A stretch of 64,000 nt of DNA from Siphonodentalium dalli (GCA_032622095.1 CP136065.1:244093474-244157473), one strand, 5' to 3'. Counted from the stretch's first letter, positions 35,932 to 47,179 are shown. The notes: generated by a model not told the origin, from the letters alone. Made by a program: numbers and translations.

Positions 35932-36243
35932 TTACATAGAAGTCAGATTGCATCTCAGTCTCGGCAAAACTGGTTTTAACAGCAAAAGTATTATATGCTG
36001 ATATTTAGCTAACAATCGATACAGTTTCTTTCTTGTAGTCTGCTTAGATACCAATCGTCGAATAACATTTCTGTACTCGTACAACTTCTTTTTGTCTTTG
36101 GTAGTCATGGGGCATACATTATATATAACCTCAGTCAAGGCATGCAGCTGATCATCAGACAAAGTTCTTAAAATAGCTTTGCGTTGGGAGTCAGTGGTTG
36201 ATATTAATATTTGGAATAATGCCGAATGTTTCTTTATACCCAT
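35932..36243 (-). pseudogene. Small basic Polinton protein
   Basis: About 100 residues starting MGIKKHSALFQILISTTDSQ, with RKAILRTLSDDQLHALTEVI, then Lys/Arg-rich stretches (TTKDKKKLYEYRNVIRRLV, KQTTRKKLYRLL). Proteins of this form ('LFQxLxxTTxxQRKAIL') regularly sit just upstream of Polinton capsid genes. The function is not established to my knowledge; DNA condensation or virion cargo is a guess from charge. Confidence 0.6.
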
Positions 36244-36254
36244 GTTACTCGGTA

Positions 36255-36480
36255 GAGATGTATAGTCATTATGGCGAGTTAGTAACGTTTGACCTGCTAT
36301 TTATAGATCTCAGATCATCTTCTTTTACCCAATCGTATTTGGGACTAGGCCAGGCTTTCCAACTCACAAGGTATTCTTTTTGCCCACCTATTTTACGAGA
36401 TCGAATAACTGCGTCAATCAAATAGACATATCCCTCGTAGGCCTTGCTCAGCTGATTCTGATAGTTCCAGTAATTATTTC
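36255..36480 (-). pseudogene. Chromodomain-like segment
   Basis: The leftward reading gives AYEGYVYLIDAVIRSRK followed by KEYLVSWKAWPSPKYDWV and KEDDL. The pattern 'V..(I/L).(S/K)RK..G..(E)YLV.WK.(Y/W)....(Y/N).W(V/I)...(D/N)L' is a chromodomain. Polinton integrases carry a chromodomain at the C terminus, but no integrase core is recognisable next to this one. It could be an integrase remnant or a chromodomain attached to the neighbouring NADAR segment. Confidence 0.55.
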
Positions 36481-36850
36481 TCCAGTCATAATATTTTGTG
36501 CACTCACATGGTCACCAAAATACAACCCTTTCTGCTGCTGGTAAAACTGTTCTGCACAAAGGTATTGAGTTTTATTTAGAGTAAAGTCACATCTGTAGAA
36601 ATGTGAGAATACAGAATCTTTTCTGTAAAACAACAGAATCTCCTTTCCATATAGTCAGAACACCGTATTTCTAACATCATCCTCTGTAATAACGACACTC
36701 CGAAACTCTTCGAACGAAAGTTCTTTCCCTGTCTGTTCGAGTTCTTGTCGTAATGATTCAAACACTCTGATAGGATTGACTTTCTTGTATATAACATTGA
36801 ATAATTCATGCCATTTCTCATTTTCTTCCAAGCATAAGTCATGGTCATTT
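36448..36850 (-). pseudogene. NADAR (YbiA-like) domain segment in the Polinton
   Basis: The leftward reading contains SVFSHFYRCDFTLNKTQYL, then AEQFYQQQKGLYFGD and 'AQNI'. This is the core of the NADAR/YbiA family ('FSN(F/W)(Y/H)...F....Y..(A/S)E.(Y/F)(Y/Q)..KA..FGD...A..I'), N-glycosidases acting on riboflavin-pathway intermediates or on ADP-ribosylated nucleic acid. Upstream on the strand is an acidic region with SLRQELEQTGKELSFEEF. It lies between the PC4-like gene and the small basic protein. It belongs to the fossil and appears broken in one or two places. Confidence 0.65.
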
Positions 36851-37374
36851 TAACTGGAACGGCTGTTTATACATCCAAAACACTGCTTCTCTATTTCTGC
36901 TCGTAATTCAGATCGAACAAGTTGTTCATAAACATTCAGGACTTTCGGGCATAATTCGTCACAGGTTTCCCAATCTGTCACATTATTAGATTTTAATGAC
37001 TGTTCTTGTATCTTTATTTCATTGTCTATTGTAACAGTATGTTCATTCAGCACATTATACTCACTCATATTTAATGCAATCCCATAAGGAGATGGTCTCA
37101 ACTGTCCTTCATTATTTCGGTAGAATTTTCTGAAATGAACCATTGTCTGTCCTCCATATATAGACACGCTAATATATATTGATCTTCCGAGATAAATCAA
37201 GTCTGATTCAATAGCTTCTATGCCTTCAACTCGAGAAAGAATTTGGTATTCTAACACGTCCAAATTCGTTTTAAACACTTCAAGTTCAGCAATATCCAAT
37301 GCTATACCATCTGGTGTAGGCTTCAGCTCTTCTGTAGATACACTCACAAATATATCTCTTCCTAACTTGATCAT
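36850..37374 (-). pseudogene. PC4-like ssDNA-binding protein of the Polinton end
   Basis: One open stretch of 174 residues holds two PC4-type repeats: a first partial one with KLGRDIFVSVST and KPTPDGIALDIAELEVF, and a second complete one with DLIYLGRSIYISVS, VHFRKFYRNNEGQLRPSPYG and 'IALNMSEYNVL'. PC4/p15 proteins bind single-stranded DNA and act as transcription coactivators; related domains are used by viruses to coat replication intermediates. A coiled tail with two Cys (CFGCINS) follows. It is the first gene inside the right terminal repeat and is transcribed away from it. It looks whole at this level. Confidence 0.7.
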
Positions 37375-37870
37375 CTTGACAGTTTTTAAAAAAGCAACAA
37401 CAATTAAATTTCCATACTATCAACTGGCCTGTATATAGGTTTGACCCAGTAACTAGATAGATCCCATATAAAGCTGTTTAAACTGGTTTCCACTGACCAT
37501 TTTCTTTGTTCATATTGTAAAAGGTTTAGAATTCATTGACGCCAATGACTGTAAACACAACATTGGTACAAATAAACCTTGTCTTCAATCGAATAGACTT
37601 GAATCATTATATCTCAATAGTCCCGTTTCAAAGGAAAGCTATTCTATACACGTGTAGCTCCATTCAAACAACATTATTTGAGTTTGTCACAACTATTTGC
37701 TACCCTGAAGCAATTCCATTCATTCCGTTTTAATTGGTGCTTACTTGATGAAAAGGTCTTTACAAAAGTGTAAATATAATAACACAAAAGGACTACCCCT
37801 ACAATAATAACTCAATATCAGCATTTGGAGACCCCGTGACCTATATATCGATGGCTGAGGCTGGTACTGT

Positions 37871-38168
37871 ACCTGGTATTAGTTTAACCTTATTTGCGAA
37901 TTACAAATAGTTAGGACAGACAAACATTGACTGAGTAACCAATTTGAACAAATATCAAACAGGGTTGTATTAATTCACTACAACCAAGTTTATATCTCCA
38001 CTAGGTCAGGTAAACACTGAGATTATATTTGACAAACACTAAACCGGTTGTCGTTGAGACTTTGACCTATTAAGAACCTGTTATCTATTTAACACACCTC
38101 TGGGCCATATACTCTAATGAATAGCCAGTGACCTCATTCACAGCACGTGATATTAACTTAACCTTATT
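37871..38168 (-). repeat. Right terminal inverted repeat of the Polinton-type span
   Basis: Inverted partner of 1227-1525, with about 8 differences. Reads accaagtttatatctccact, 'ccatatactctaatgaat', and ends ttaaccttatt. Between it and the PC4-like start (37375-37870) no gene is visible. 38169-38600 beyond it is also without a recognisable gene. Confidence 0.8.
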
Positions 38169-38607
38169 GACACTTTCATTTATTGGTCAGCTCGTGGTGA
38201 GGTTCTGTCGAGAAATGGACGGGGCATCAATCTGGCGATACCATAAGACCTCATAAAGATTGATTACACAAACCTATAACTGAATTAATAATATCTTTAT
38301 TTATATATAGTCAACTTGCTCAAATAATGGCAACTATTTCACTGGTTTTCTTACATGTAGCACCATTTTACGGTTTTTACCCAACACTATTTTTATTTGC
38401 AATTTTAATTTTTATCAGAAATCCCCCTGCACTATTATTCGGGTCTGCACTGTTATTAATTTTCGGCAAAATCTGAATCGAACAGATTAATGAATTGAAC
38501 CGATTTCTATGTACATCAATCACACTCAAACTTTGTTTGGCTGGGGGTAATTATATAATCTGCAATTACCTATACCCATCGGTGTCCATGAAATTAATCT
38601 CATTTAC

Positions 38608-40103
38608 CTGATGTTTCTAATAGCTTCTGTTCTAAGGAGCTGACCTTCAATTTCAAATTGAAGTTCTCCTCTTTCCGCCTGACCAGTTCAGCATCTGAAC
38701 TTGATTTTTGAGTGATGACTGTGCTGACTGCTTTTTTGTATTCTGCAAATACATATAACACAAATATTATGACTTAGGAGTTGGAGTTTATCAATATGTA
38801 AGTGAAAGGTACACTATAATATAAACATATGTATCCACTCAAGTCTCAGTCAGTAAAATATAACACCTTAAGACTTATATAATCATCTTGTATATTTAGA
38901 CTGAAAGGATTTCAAAGATAAAATAATCGCATGCAAAACAAAGTTTCTATCTCATATTTCAGAAGTGGTTTAAATTAAAAAGAGACACTTATAAAAAATT
39001 TAGCATACCTGGTCCAGGTAATCATCACTGACATAACATTATTTTAATTTAAGTGGGTCCCAAAAACAGTGCATGCACTGGATGTATATATCACAGACTG
39101 CATCGGCAGAATCGAATGGTCAATAAAAATACTAGTATTAAATAATTATCATATGTATTACCTGATCGTTTGATTTCTTTTTCAATGCATCCAGAATCTT
39201 TTGGCTTTCTATTTTTTCTGATGCCTTTACACCTTTCTTCTGTGCCTTCGCTTTAATCTGACACTCTGACACCTATATCAAAGAGAAAGAGAACATAGAT
39301 TTTGGTATGCATATAAGAAAGATTTGCCGCCACCAATGGACCAAATATGTGGATAATCGAACGCATGTATGTGAAAAATAAGTAACAGACATATAATAGC
39401 ACATGCACAATAGCACATGCAGACACTTGTTTTATACCCAAATCTTAAGTTATCAGTTGAGGTAGGGTCCTGCGAATCAGGAATTTCATTTCGAATCGAA
39501 TCTCGAATCAGGGAACAGGTTCACGAATCAAATCGAATCTCAAATCGAATCATTGTCTGTTGTGAACATAGATATAAAGAAGATTGACCTTGAGCATATA
39601 ATTTGAGTAAATTGTTTATGGTTGGTGAAATCTTTCATATGTCACTGTTAAAGTGAGTTTTATCTGTAGGCTGTCAATTTATCGGAGAAAATGTTTGAGA
39701 CATCGCGTTTAATACTGGTCGTTTTAGGCTGTAAATGTGTAAAATTATCGATTTATATGTGAAAGTTTTCAGGAAATTTATGTTAGTAGATGATTCGATA
39801 TATTTCGAATATTGCAAACGAATTGAATCGAATCAGGACGAACGATTCGCAAATCGAATCTCAAAGCTTCGCAGGGCCCTAAGTTGAGGGTATACAACCT
39901 AATTCTAACCAGTAACCTGACTAATGAACATAATACCTCAAGATCCGTATCATTCTGTTCTTCGTCCGATGAATCCAATCTCTTTGTCTTTTTTATCCGT
40001 CTACCCCTCCCATGTATTTCTTCCACCTGCTGGGTAGCTTCTAGCAGAGGGAGATTTTGCTCGGTCATCAGCTTGACCACCTCTGCTAATTGCTTTCGAT
40101 CAT
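38608..40103 (-). CDS. Host gene, three coiled-coil exons (partial)
   Basis: Three short open stretches bounded by AG acceptors and GT donors are read leftward. Exon 40103-39937 has DDRKQLAEVVKLMTEQN, then RGRRIKKTKRLDSSDEEQ, a basic patch followed by an acidic Ser/Asp/Glu run. Exon 39272-39162 has QIKAKAQKKGVKAS and KILDALKKKSNDQ. Exon 38742-38608 has TVITQKSSSDAELVRRKEEN and LKLKVSSLEQKLLETS, a leucine-spaced coiled coil. Donors are CAG|GTAATA and CAG|GTAAAT. The first two join in phase; the second and third do not, so an exon is missing from my reading or the last belongs to another isoform. No terminal domain is seen, as the rest lies outside what I can read. The family is unknown; such basic-acidic-coil N-termini occur in BEN- or DUF4806-type nuclear proteins. 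Confidence 0.45.
39463..39881. mobile_element. 419-bp hAT-type MITE with 8-bp target duplication
   Basis: The ends tagggtcctgcgaa and, as complement, tagggccctgcgaa are inverted. AGTTGAGG stands directly outside both (39455-39462 and 39882-39889), an exact 8-bp target duplication as in hAT elements. The interior repeats 'aatcgaatc' in both senses. It lies in an intron of the minus-strand host gene. Confidence 0.9.
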
Positions 40104-40740
40104 CTTCAATGAACAATATTTCAAATAATAAGACATGTATATAGAGGATATAGAATGTTTTTGAGTTGATACCGGAAATATCTGGCGAGTTGTCGCCAGA
40201 ATTTTTTATTTTTGCGAGCAAAAATACATTATTTCTGGCTAGTCACGAGAAAAAATACATTATTTCTGGCGACATGCAACGAGTGAGATATTGCTGGTAT
40301 CAAATAAAAACACTAGATTTTCTTTTATTATATGCTTTGCAGAGACGTTGCTACAGGTCACCCCCCTCCATATTTGCCAAATGTTTAAACTTTTTGGAAA
40401 TTTGGATGTCAAAATTCGAAATTTCAGGTAGAATTTGGTAGGAATTCTTAAGTTTCTATACCTGTAATTTTGTCTAATATTAATGTTTCAGTTGGCAAAT
40501 TGGGTGATAATTTCCAAAATAGATTTGGAAAATTTTGAACCAGAGGGGGAGGTGCTTTATATTGTAAAGCATGTCAGGTACTGCCGTGATTGAAGAATCT
40601 TGACTATTTTTTATTAAATTATAAAATGTACCAGAATTATCAATTAAAAATCCTTTTCCTGATTTAATATTATGAAGTTTAATATACAGCCACAGCTAGT
40701 GTTGTATATTTAATGTTAACTATATTTTATTGATCTCTCT
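40104..40740. other. No clear gene
   Basis: A short repeat 'aaaatacattatttctggc' occurs twice at about 40205-40275. No exon signal beyond the gene described to the left. Confidence 0.3.
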
Positions 40741-41034
40741 AAAAATACAAAACAAAAGACACAGATACAAGATACCAGAATATGAATTAATTAAAACAAT
40801 TAATTAAACAAATTTAAAAATAAAAAAACAATTAAATTATAAAAAAAAGGATAAAAATTAATAAATATTAAAAAATTAAAAAAAACAAATTAAATTTAAA
40901 AAACATTAAATTAATATTAAAAAATTAAAACAAAATAAATATTAAATTAAAAAAATATATATAAATAAAAACAAAATAATTACAAAAATGTCATGTTTCT
41001 GACCAACCACGCCAGTGGCGGGCTAACCTGCTAG
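40740..41034 (+). mobile_element. 3' end of a Helitron (truncated or A-rich copy)
   Basis: After an A/T-only tract the sequence reads gaccaaccac, a hairpin CGCCAGTGGCG at 41010-41020, then 'ggctaacctgCTAG' ending at 41034. A short hairpin about 10 bp before a final CTAG is the Helitron 3' signature. The 5' start was not found. Confidence 0.65.
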
Positions 41035-44000
41035 TCTATATATATATTTTGAGAATTCTGTATATATATGTGTGTGTGTGTGGGTACTTCATAGAATCGA
41101 AAACGGCTTCGCGGATCGAGGTCAAATTTCGTATATAAGGGTAAAAAGCCACGGGGATCGCCGACGTTGCATTTTGGACAAGCTCTGATCACTCATTCTC
41201 CACTCCCAATCAATAAAATCACCGCAAACACGGCGGGGTTAATCTGGGTTGATATTCGCTCGCGATCCAAGAGGAGTAACTCTACATTTTTTTATATCTG
41301 TATATGTATATTTTTATATCCATATTCACTTCAAACTGCTAAACCCGTTGAGCCAAAACTTGCTAATACCTCCCAAAATATAGAATTTACATTTTCTCAT
41401 ATATACATTTCTTGTTACGGCTGAAAATCTTTGTCTATTTTCAATACATTCATATAAACAAGCTCTAAACATACACCCCTCGATTCCTGCTAACTCACGC
41501 ACCTTATATGGCTGCTAAAATTTAGTAAATACCAGGCAGTGCGATACGTCTCTGAATCTGACGGATTTCCACTGCCTTCTCCTTTGACCATCTCGTAAAG
41601 GTGGGGGGGGTGGTCACTCCCAAGCCGTGAATGCCAACAACAACGAGATTGTTGGCGAGAAAATAATTAGTTCAAATTACTAAATCCACTCAATGCTAAT
41701 TTTCTCTTTACGGCAATGTGAGAATCTTCGGGCTAGCCAAAACTTTCTAATACCTCGCAAAATATAGAATTTACATTTTCTGATGTATACATTTTTTGTT
41801 ACGGTTGAAAATCTTAGTCTATTTCCGAAACATTCAGATTTTAAAGTATAAACTTACACACCACAATTCCTGCTAACTGACGCAGCTATATGGCTGCTGA
41901 AATTTAAGTTATTCCGAGGCACTGCGATACGTCCCGAATCTGACGGGACTTCCACTGCCCCAAACCGTGAACGCCAACGACATTGTTGGCGAGAAATAGC
42001 CCCCAAGCTGTAAATATCAACAACAACGACATTGTTGGCGAGAAAATAATTAGTTAAAATTACTAAATACACGCAATCCTATTTTCCCTTTTCGGCAATG
42101 TGAGATTTTTCGGGGAGCCGTGATGCCAACAACAACGACCCGAAGCCCTGAATGCTAACAACAACGACATCATCGGGTCAGTTTTTTAAGTGAATCCGAG
42201 GCACTGCGATACGTCCCGAATCTGACGGGACTTCCACTGTCCCAAACCGTGAATGCCAACGACATTGTTGGCGAGAAATAGCCCCCAAGCCGTAAATATC
42301 AACAACAGCGACATTGTTGGCGAGAAAATAATTAGTTAAAATTAATAAATACACGCAATCCTATTTTCCCTTTTCGGCAATGTGAGATTTTTCGGGGAGC
42401 CGTGATGCCAACAACAACGACCCGAAGCCCTGAATGCTAACAACAACGACATCATCGGGTCAGTTTTTTAAGTGAATCCGAGGCACTGCGATACGTCCCG
42501 AATCTGACGGGACTTCCACTGCCAAAAACCGTGAACGACATTGTTGGCGAGAAAATAGTCCCCAAGCCGTAAATATCAACAACAACGACATTATTGGCGA
42601 GAAAATAATTAGTTAAAATTACTAAATACACGCAATCCTATTTTCCCTATACGGCAATGTGATATTTTTCGGGTAGCCCCGAGCCGTGATGCCAACAACA
42701 ACGACCCGAAGCCCTGAATGCCAACAACAACGACATCATCGGGTCAGTTTTTTTCCGACCGATGTACCTTAAATCATACCTCTTTTAGGGAGGGTGTGTA
42801 TATGTGTACTTCATAGAATCGAAAAAGGCTGGTCGGATCGAGCTAAAATTTCCTATATACGGGTAAAATCCCACGGACACCATAGTTGTCGCGTTTTGGA
42901 GAAGCTCTGAGCACCATTTCTCCACTCCCAATCATCAAAATCACCGCGAACGGCACTGCGGTGGTTAATCAAGTGATAATTTAATGAGCGTTGTATATGA
43001 CGCGTCGCTATAAAAAGAGCGTTTGTGGCAATTCAACGCAACACAGAGATATACAGGAACAATATTTTGAGTGCTCTCCGCATACTCGATTGAGTTAAAA
43101 CTTCCTATCTAAGGGTAAAATCCCACGGGCACCGTAGTTGTCGCCTTTTTGAGAAGCTCTGAGCACCCTGTCTCCACTCCCAATCATCAAAATCACCGCG
43201 AACGGCACTGTTACATTGCATCATTATTCAGACATGATCGTGTTGTGTGATTCTTACATACTCAGGGCTTCCTAGGAACGTTCACCTTGAAACGGATACC
43301 CACAAATTATATATATGCGTGTTGTGTGATTCTTACGAACTTAGGCCTTCCTATGAACGCAGATCGGGTCAGTTTTTCCGCCCTAGGTGATTTTCACCTC
43401 GAAACGGGTACCCACAAATTATATATATATGTGTGCATGTGTCATTTATAGACTCGAACCGATTGCGCTCACACTTGCTACCTACAGGAAGTGTCATGAA
43501 CGGGTTAAAATGTGACCCCGACCTGACCTTGACCTTGAAAATGATCAATTCAAGGTCAAATCGGGTAAAATATTGAAAAACCAAAAATTAATTTAAAAAA
43601 AAAAAAAAAATCTGACCAACCACGACTACTATATATTTTGAGACTTCCGTATATATATGTGTATATATGTGGGTACGTCATGGAATCGAAAACGCCTGGA
43701 CGGATTTAGCTCAAATTTCGTGTATAAGTGTAAAAACCCACGGGGATCGTCCACGTCGCATTTTGGACAAGCTCTGAGCACCGATTCTCCACTCCCAATC
43801 ATTAAAATCACTGCAAACGCCACTTCGGGGGGGGTGGGTTAAGGCATCAACGATCTTTATATTGACCATATACGAATGACGAACGCTCTTTATTGCAATC
43901 GACGTGGCTAAACGACTAGCCCCATGCGTCCGAAATACGGATGCGGGAAGAAATGCAATTATCTCGATTCAAAAGGCAGAATTGATCTAAGAAGCGTTTG

Positions 44001-44410
44001 TTTACAATTCAACGCAACCTTATCGCTCGAAAGATTATGCAGAGATATTTCACGACGGGATTAATTGACTGTCCGCTCTTTTCGAGGACTACGGGGAAAT
44101 TTAGGACGGGTACCATGAATTAACTCATTGAAAAACAAAGAATGCGTTGTCTGTCGTTCCTAGGAAGGGGGGATTTCATCGGGTCAATTAGAATAAAAAT
44201 TAAATAAATAGGTCAATTAGAATAAAAATTAAATAAATATTAAAAAATTCAAAAAAACATAAATTAAATTTAAAAAACATTAAATTAATATTAAAAAATA
44301 CAAAAAAATTAAACTATTAACAATTTAAAAAAATATATAAATAAAAACAAAATAATAAAAAAAATGTCATGTTTCTGACCAACCACGCCAGTGGCGGGCT
44401 AATCTGCTAG
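41035..44410 (+). mobile_element. ~3.4-kb non-autonomous Helitron composite
   Basis: Starts TC (TCTATATATATATTTTGAG) at the base after the previous element's CTAG and ends with hairpin CGCCAGTGGCG (44386-44396) and CTAG at 44407-44410. The 5' zone has the '(a)tcgaaaacggcttcgcggat' and 'aaatttcgtatataagggta' phrases typical of this family. The same 5' zone recurs inside at about 42790 and 43635, so the element is built of several fused copies. No Rep/helicase gene is present. Confidence 0.7.
41916..42750 (+). repeat. Three ~282-bp tandem units inside the Helitron
   Basis: Units begin gaggcactgcgatacgtccc at 41916, about 42198 and about 42480, with a diverged fourth near 41534. Each holds 'cgacattgttggcgagaaa' and ends 'acgacatcatcgggtcag'. 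An 'aacaacaacgac' phrase repeats within units. Confidence 0.85.
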
Positions 44411-45005
44411 TCTATTATATATTTTGGAAGATCTATGTGTGTGTGTGTGTGTTCGCGATGAACTCAAAAACGGCCCAGTCGATTTCGATGAAACTTGGTA
44501 TGTGGGGGTATTTTGGCCGGGGGTGGCATGGGCCTATTAATTTGTCCGTGTGATGTGACCTTGACCTTGAAATCGGGTCATTTCAAGGTCAAACGCCCGA
44601 ATATCACGGGATTTCGGTCAAACTTGGTATGTGGGGTACTTTCGTTTGGGGAGTCTCATAAGCATATTCATTTGCCCGTGCGACGTGACCTTGACCTTGA
44701 AATTGGGTCAATTCAAGGTCAAATCGCCAATTTTGATGGGATTTCGACGAAATTTTATACATAGGGTTACTTTTGTCCAATGAGTATTTTGGACGGATCA
44801 AATCGTGACCCCGACCTGACCTTGACCTTCAAAATGATCAATTTAAGGTCAAATCGGGTAAAACCGGATGTATTTCGACGGGTACTTTTGTCGGGTACTT
44901 TTGTCTGGGTAGTGTTTTGGACGGGTCAAATCGTTACCCCACCTGACCGTGACCTTCAAAATGGTCAATTCAAGGTCCAAGCCCGGACGATGTCGGGTCA
45001 CCTAG
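44411..45005 (+). mobile_element. 595-bp non-autonomous Helitron
   Basis: Starts TCTATTATATATTTTGG directly after the preceding CTAG. It carries the 'cgatttcgatgaaacttggt' and 'tgaccttgaccttgaaat' repeats usual for invertebrate Helitron 5' zones. It ends with hairpin cccgg.acgatgt.cggg followed by 'tcacCTAG' at 45002-45005 and then T. No open frame of note. Confidence 0.75.
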
Positions 45006-45108
45006 TAGTATATCAAATTTATCACTGTTTATAAATTATACACTATAGACTATATACATACTACCAAATTTCAGTATGTTGGCTGTGTGAATATTATCGC
45101 ATGCAGCA

Positions 45109-45252
45109 TCAGAATTCTACTTTTTTGATTTTTTCTTTCTTGCCGCCTTCGTCTGTCCATCTGATTTCTGCGCTGCACTCGAAATCCCAATTCTGATCAT
45201 TCAAATCCTCCGAATCGACATCGATGATATTGCAGGTATCTATAATTTCCTA
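45109..45252 (-). CDS. Possible exon of a host gene
   Basis: The leftward reading gives IIDVDSEDLNDQNWDFECSA then EIRWTDEGGKKEKIKK before a stop. The composition is protein-like, and a TTTAG or TATAG acceptor precedes it. A donor AAA|GTAGAA could join it to the minus-strand gene near 40 kb. No family recognised; low confidence. 45253-46465 shows no other gene. Confidence 0.25.
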
Positions 45253-46465
45253 AATTGTCCCTTCCTATGGCAAATTCCATTTTGAAATGATTTTCTTTGA
45301 ATTTAAACTAAATGGAACAACTCTCCCGAATCGGCAATCAAAATTCAAAGGACGCGGAACGTTGAAATAAAATATCGCGCCAAATTCGAAATAGATTCAA
45401 AGAGGCCTTACAAAAAAGCAGACACTCCAAGACATTAAACGGAACGCACCAACATTCTCCAACTGCATTGTCTGACACTTCTAATTACAAGATAAACAAT
45501 ATTAGTAGGCAACATTGCATGGCTTTACCGGTATCTGTTTTATATATTTGTCCATGTGATAACATTGAAGTGACAATTAAATAATTAAAAGTATCTCATT
45601 TACATTCCGTATCGTATTCCTCTTTTTCAAGAAATCGACCGGTGGTACAAACGACTGGTTTTTGAATAAAAAGTGGTAACTGACAACGACTTTTGAATTA
45701 TATGGCCTAAATACTCATTCCGATAGCTGAATATCAAGCCTTAAGGCCACCGCACTCACAGATGACAAATTTCGTGGCGATAAGAATCGGCAACAATCGG
45801 CTGTGTGTGCGGTAATGTTTTGGAGCGAAAATTATTGGAGCGAAAAAAATCGCCAGTTTCCAACATGTTGGATTTTGAGGCTGCGTGCATATATTATAAA
45901 TGCTACCGTAGATCGATTTGACCTTGTATTTCTGTAGATTATTACCCTGATCGGGATAAATTTCTATTTGTTGATGTATGCCGATAATAACAGCCAGGCG
46001 ACTCAGTGTGTTCATAATGATTTAATCACTCAAGACTTGTTGACCAGTCGGACGATGTCTAATCCCTTGACTAGGGGGACCAGTTTCGCTGGCAATATTT
46101 ACTGACCTACTGAGGTAATATTGACCTACTGAGCACAATGATTCTTGATATTTCTTAGACTTTATTTTAATAGGTACAAATGTAAAGTTTTTAAATATAA
46201 CTTGACACATACATGTACATATTGTGTTTTACTGACATGTTTAACATAGGTTACCCGCACATTTGCAAATAGTTGCACGTTGGTTTAATGTAGGTCACAC
46301 AGCCCCCCCCCCCCCCCCATCAGTCTGCTAGGCTCCCGTATATATTGGACATATTTCAGTTCATGTTGATCTACATGTAGTTTTATGAAAGGACACTTTT
46401 GCACATTTTCTGTAAAATCGAGGTCACCTGACCCTTATAATTCCTTCTTTTGTTGTATCTATTAT

Positions 46466-46759
46466 GGCTGCAACGATACACTTTGTACATTGTATACTAT
46501 ACTATACGTATCACGATACATTAACGACCAACGATATGATATTTATCACGCAAAAACCATGTTTTGCACGAGTATTCTACCTAAAATTACTAAAACAAAC
46601 GCAGTATTTACATGTTTGGGTTATTTTTTATTTCGATGATCTAAATTGTTATATTTCTATTTGTGTATCGTGATACACTTCACACGATACGATACATACG
46701 CATATCGTGTGAGAGCGCATCGGGTGCGATTCATCGAAATCACAATGAATCGTTGCAAC
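46466..46759. mobile_element. ~294-bp MITE with 'gctgcaacgat' ends
   Basis: ggctgcaacgatac at the left and gaatcgttgcaac at the right are inverted. 'tatcgtgat' / 'atcacgata' blocks also mirror each other inside. These ends are common in metazoan hAT MITEs. An 8-bp target duplication is not clean (ctattat / tattaat). Confidence 0.55.
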
Positions 46760-47179
46760 TATTAATATATATCTAGATAAATCCTATCAACTTGCGCCTT
46801 GTGTGTACATGTACTTGAGTAATGTTATATTGTAAAAATCACACTCACGAGTTACGTACAACTACCACAGGTCTGGAAAAAGTGCAATTTCTTCTACATG
46901 TACAGACAAATATGTCCCAATGCGTATGGGCTGCAGTAATAATATGGTTTCTCTATTTGTCAGCGCATCGTACGCAACGAATCACTCGCTCTGCTCCCGT
47001 ATAAACAAATTAAATACACCTTTATATTTAAACAGATGTTTTCAGGTAGCTTGTGTTTAGTCTACACACAACAGTGGTATTTGCAATGGAATAGAAAAGC
47101 CACAGTATGAAATGGGCGAAATGGAAAAATCGTATAATATATAATATATATACTATCATATGTTTACTTTTAATTCCAG

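Larger units (their letters stand above)
1227..38168. mobile_element. Polinton/Maverick-type fossil with later insertions (TIR-to-TIR span)
   Basis: Two ~300-bp repeats in opposite orientation (1227-1525 and 37871-38168) bracket this span. Inside are Polinton hallmark genes: protein-primed-type family-B DNA polymerase, adenovirus-type protease and jelly-roll capsid proteins, all in 28.2-37.4 kb. Polintons usually measure 15-25 kb. The 37-kb size here is explained by nested insertions between 4.3 and 26.4 kb. I see no integrase core and no packaging ATPase. The element is broken, with well over ten breaks across its genes. The ~97% likeness of the terminal repeats, counted by eye, suggests a fairly recent arrival, unless gene conversion kept them alike. 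No convincing 6-bp target duplication was found, so the exact outer limits are uncertain. That both repeats belong to one element is inference. Confidence 0.55.

Noticed and set aside
44495-45034. Open frames on both strands across the short Helitron
   Set aside because: They arise from the 'tgaccttgaccttgaa' repeats of the Helitron 5' zone; no protein family.
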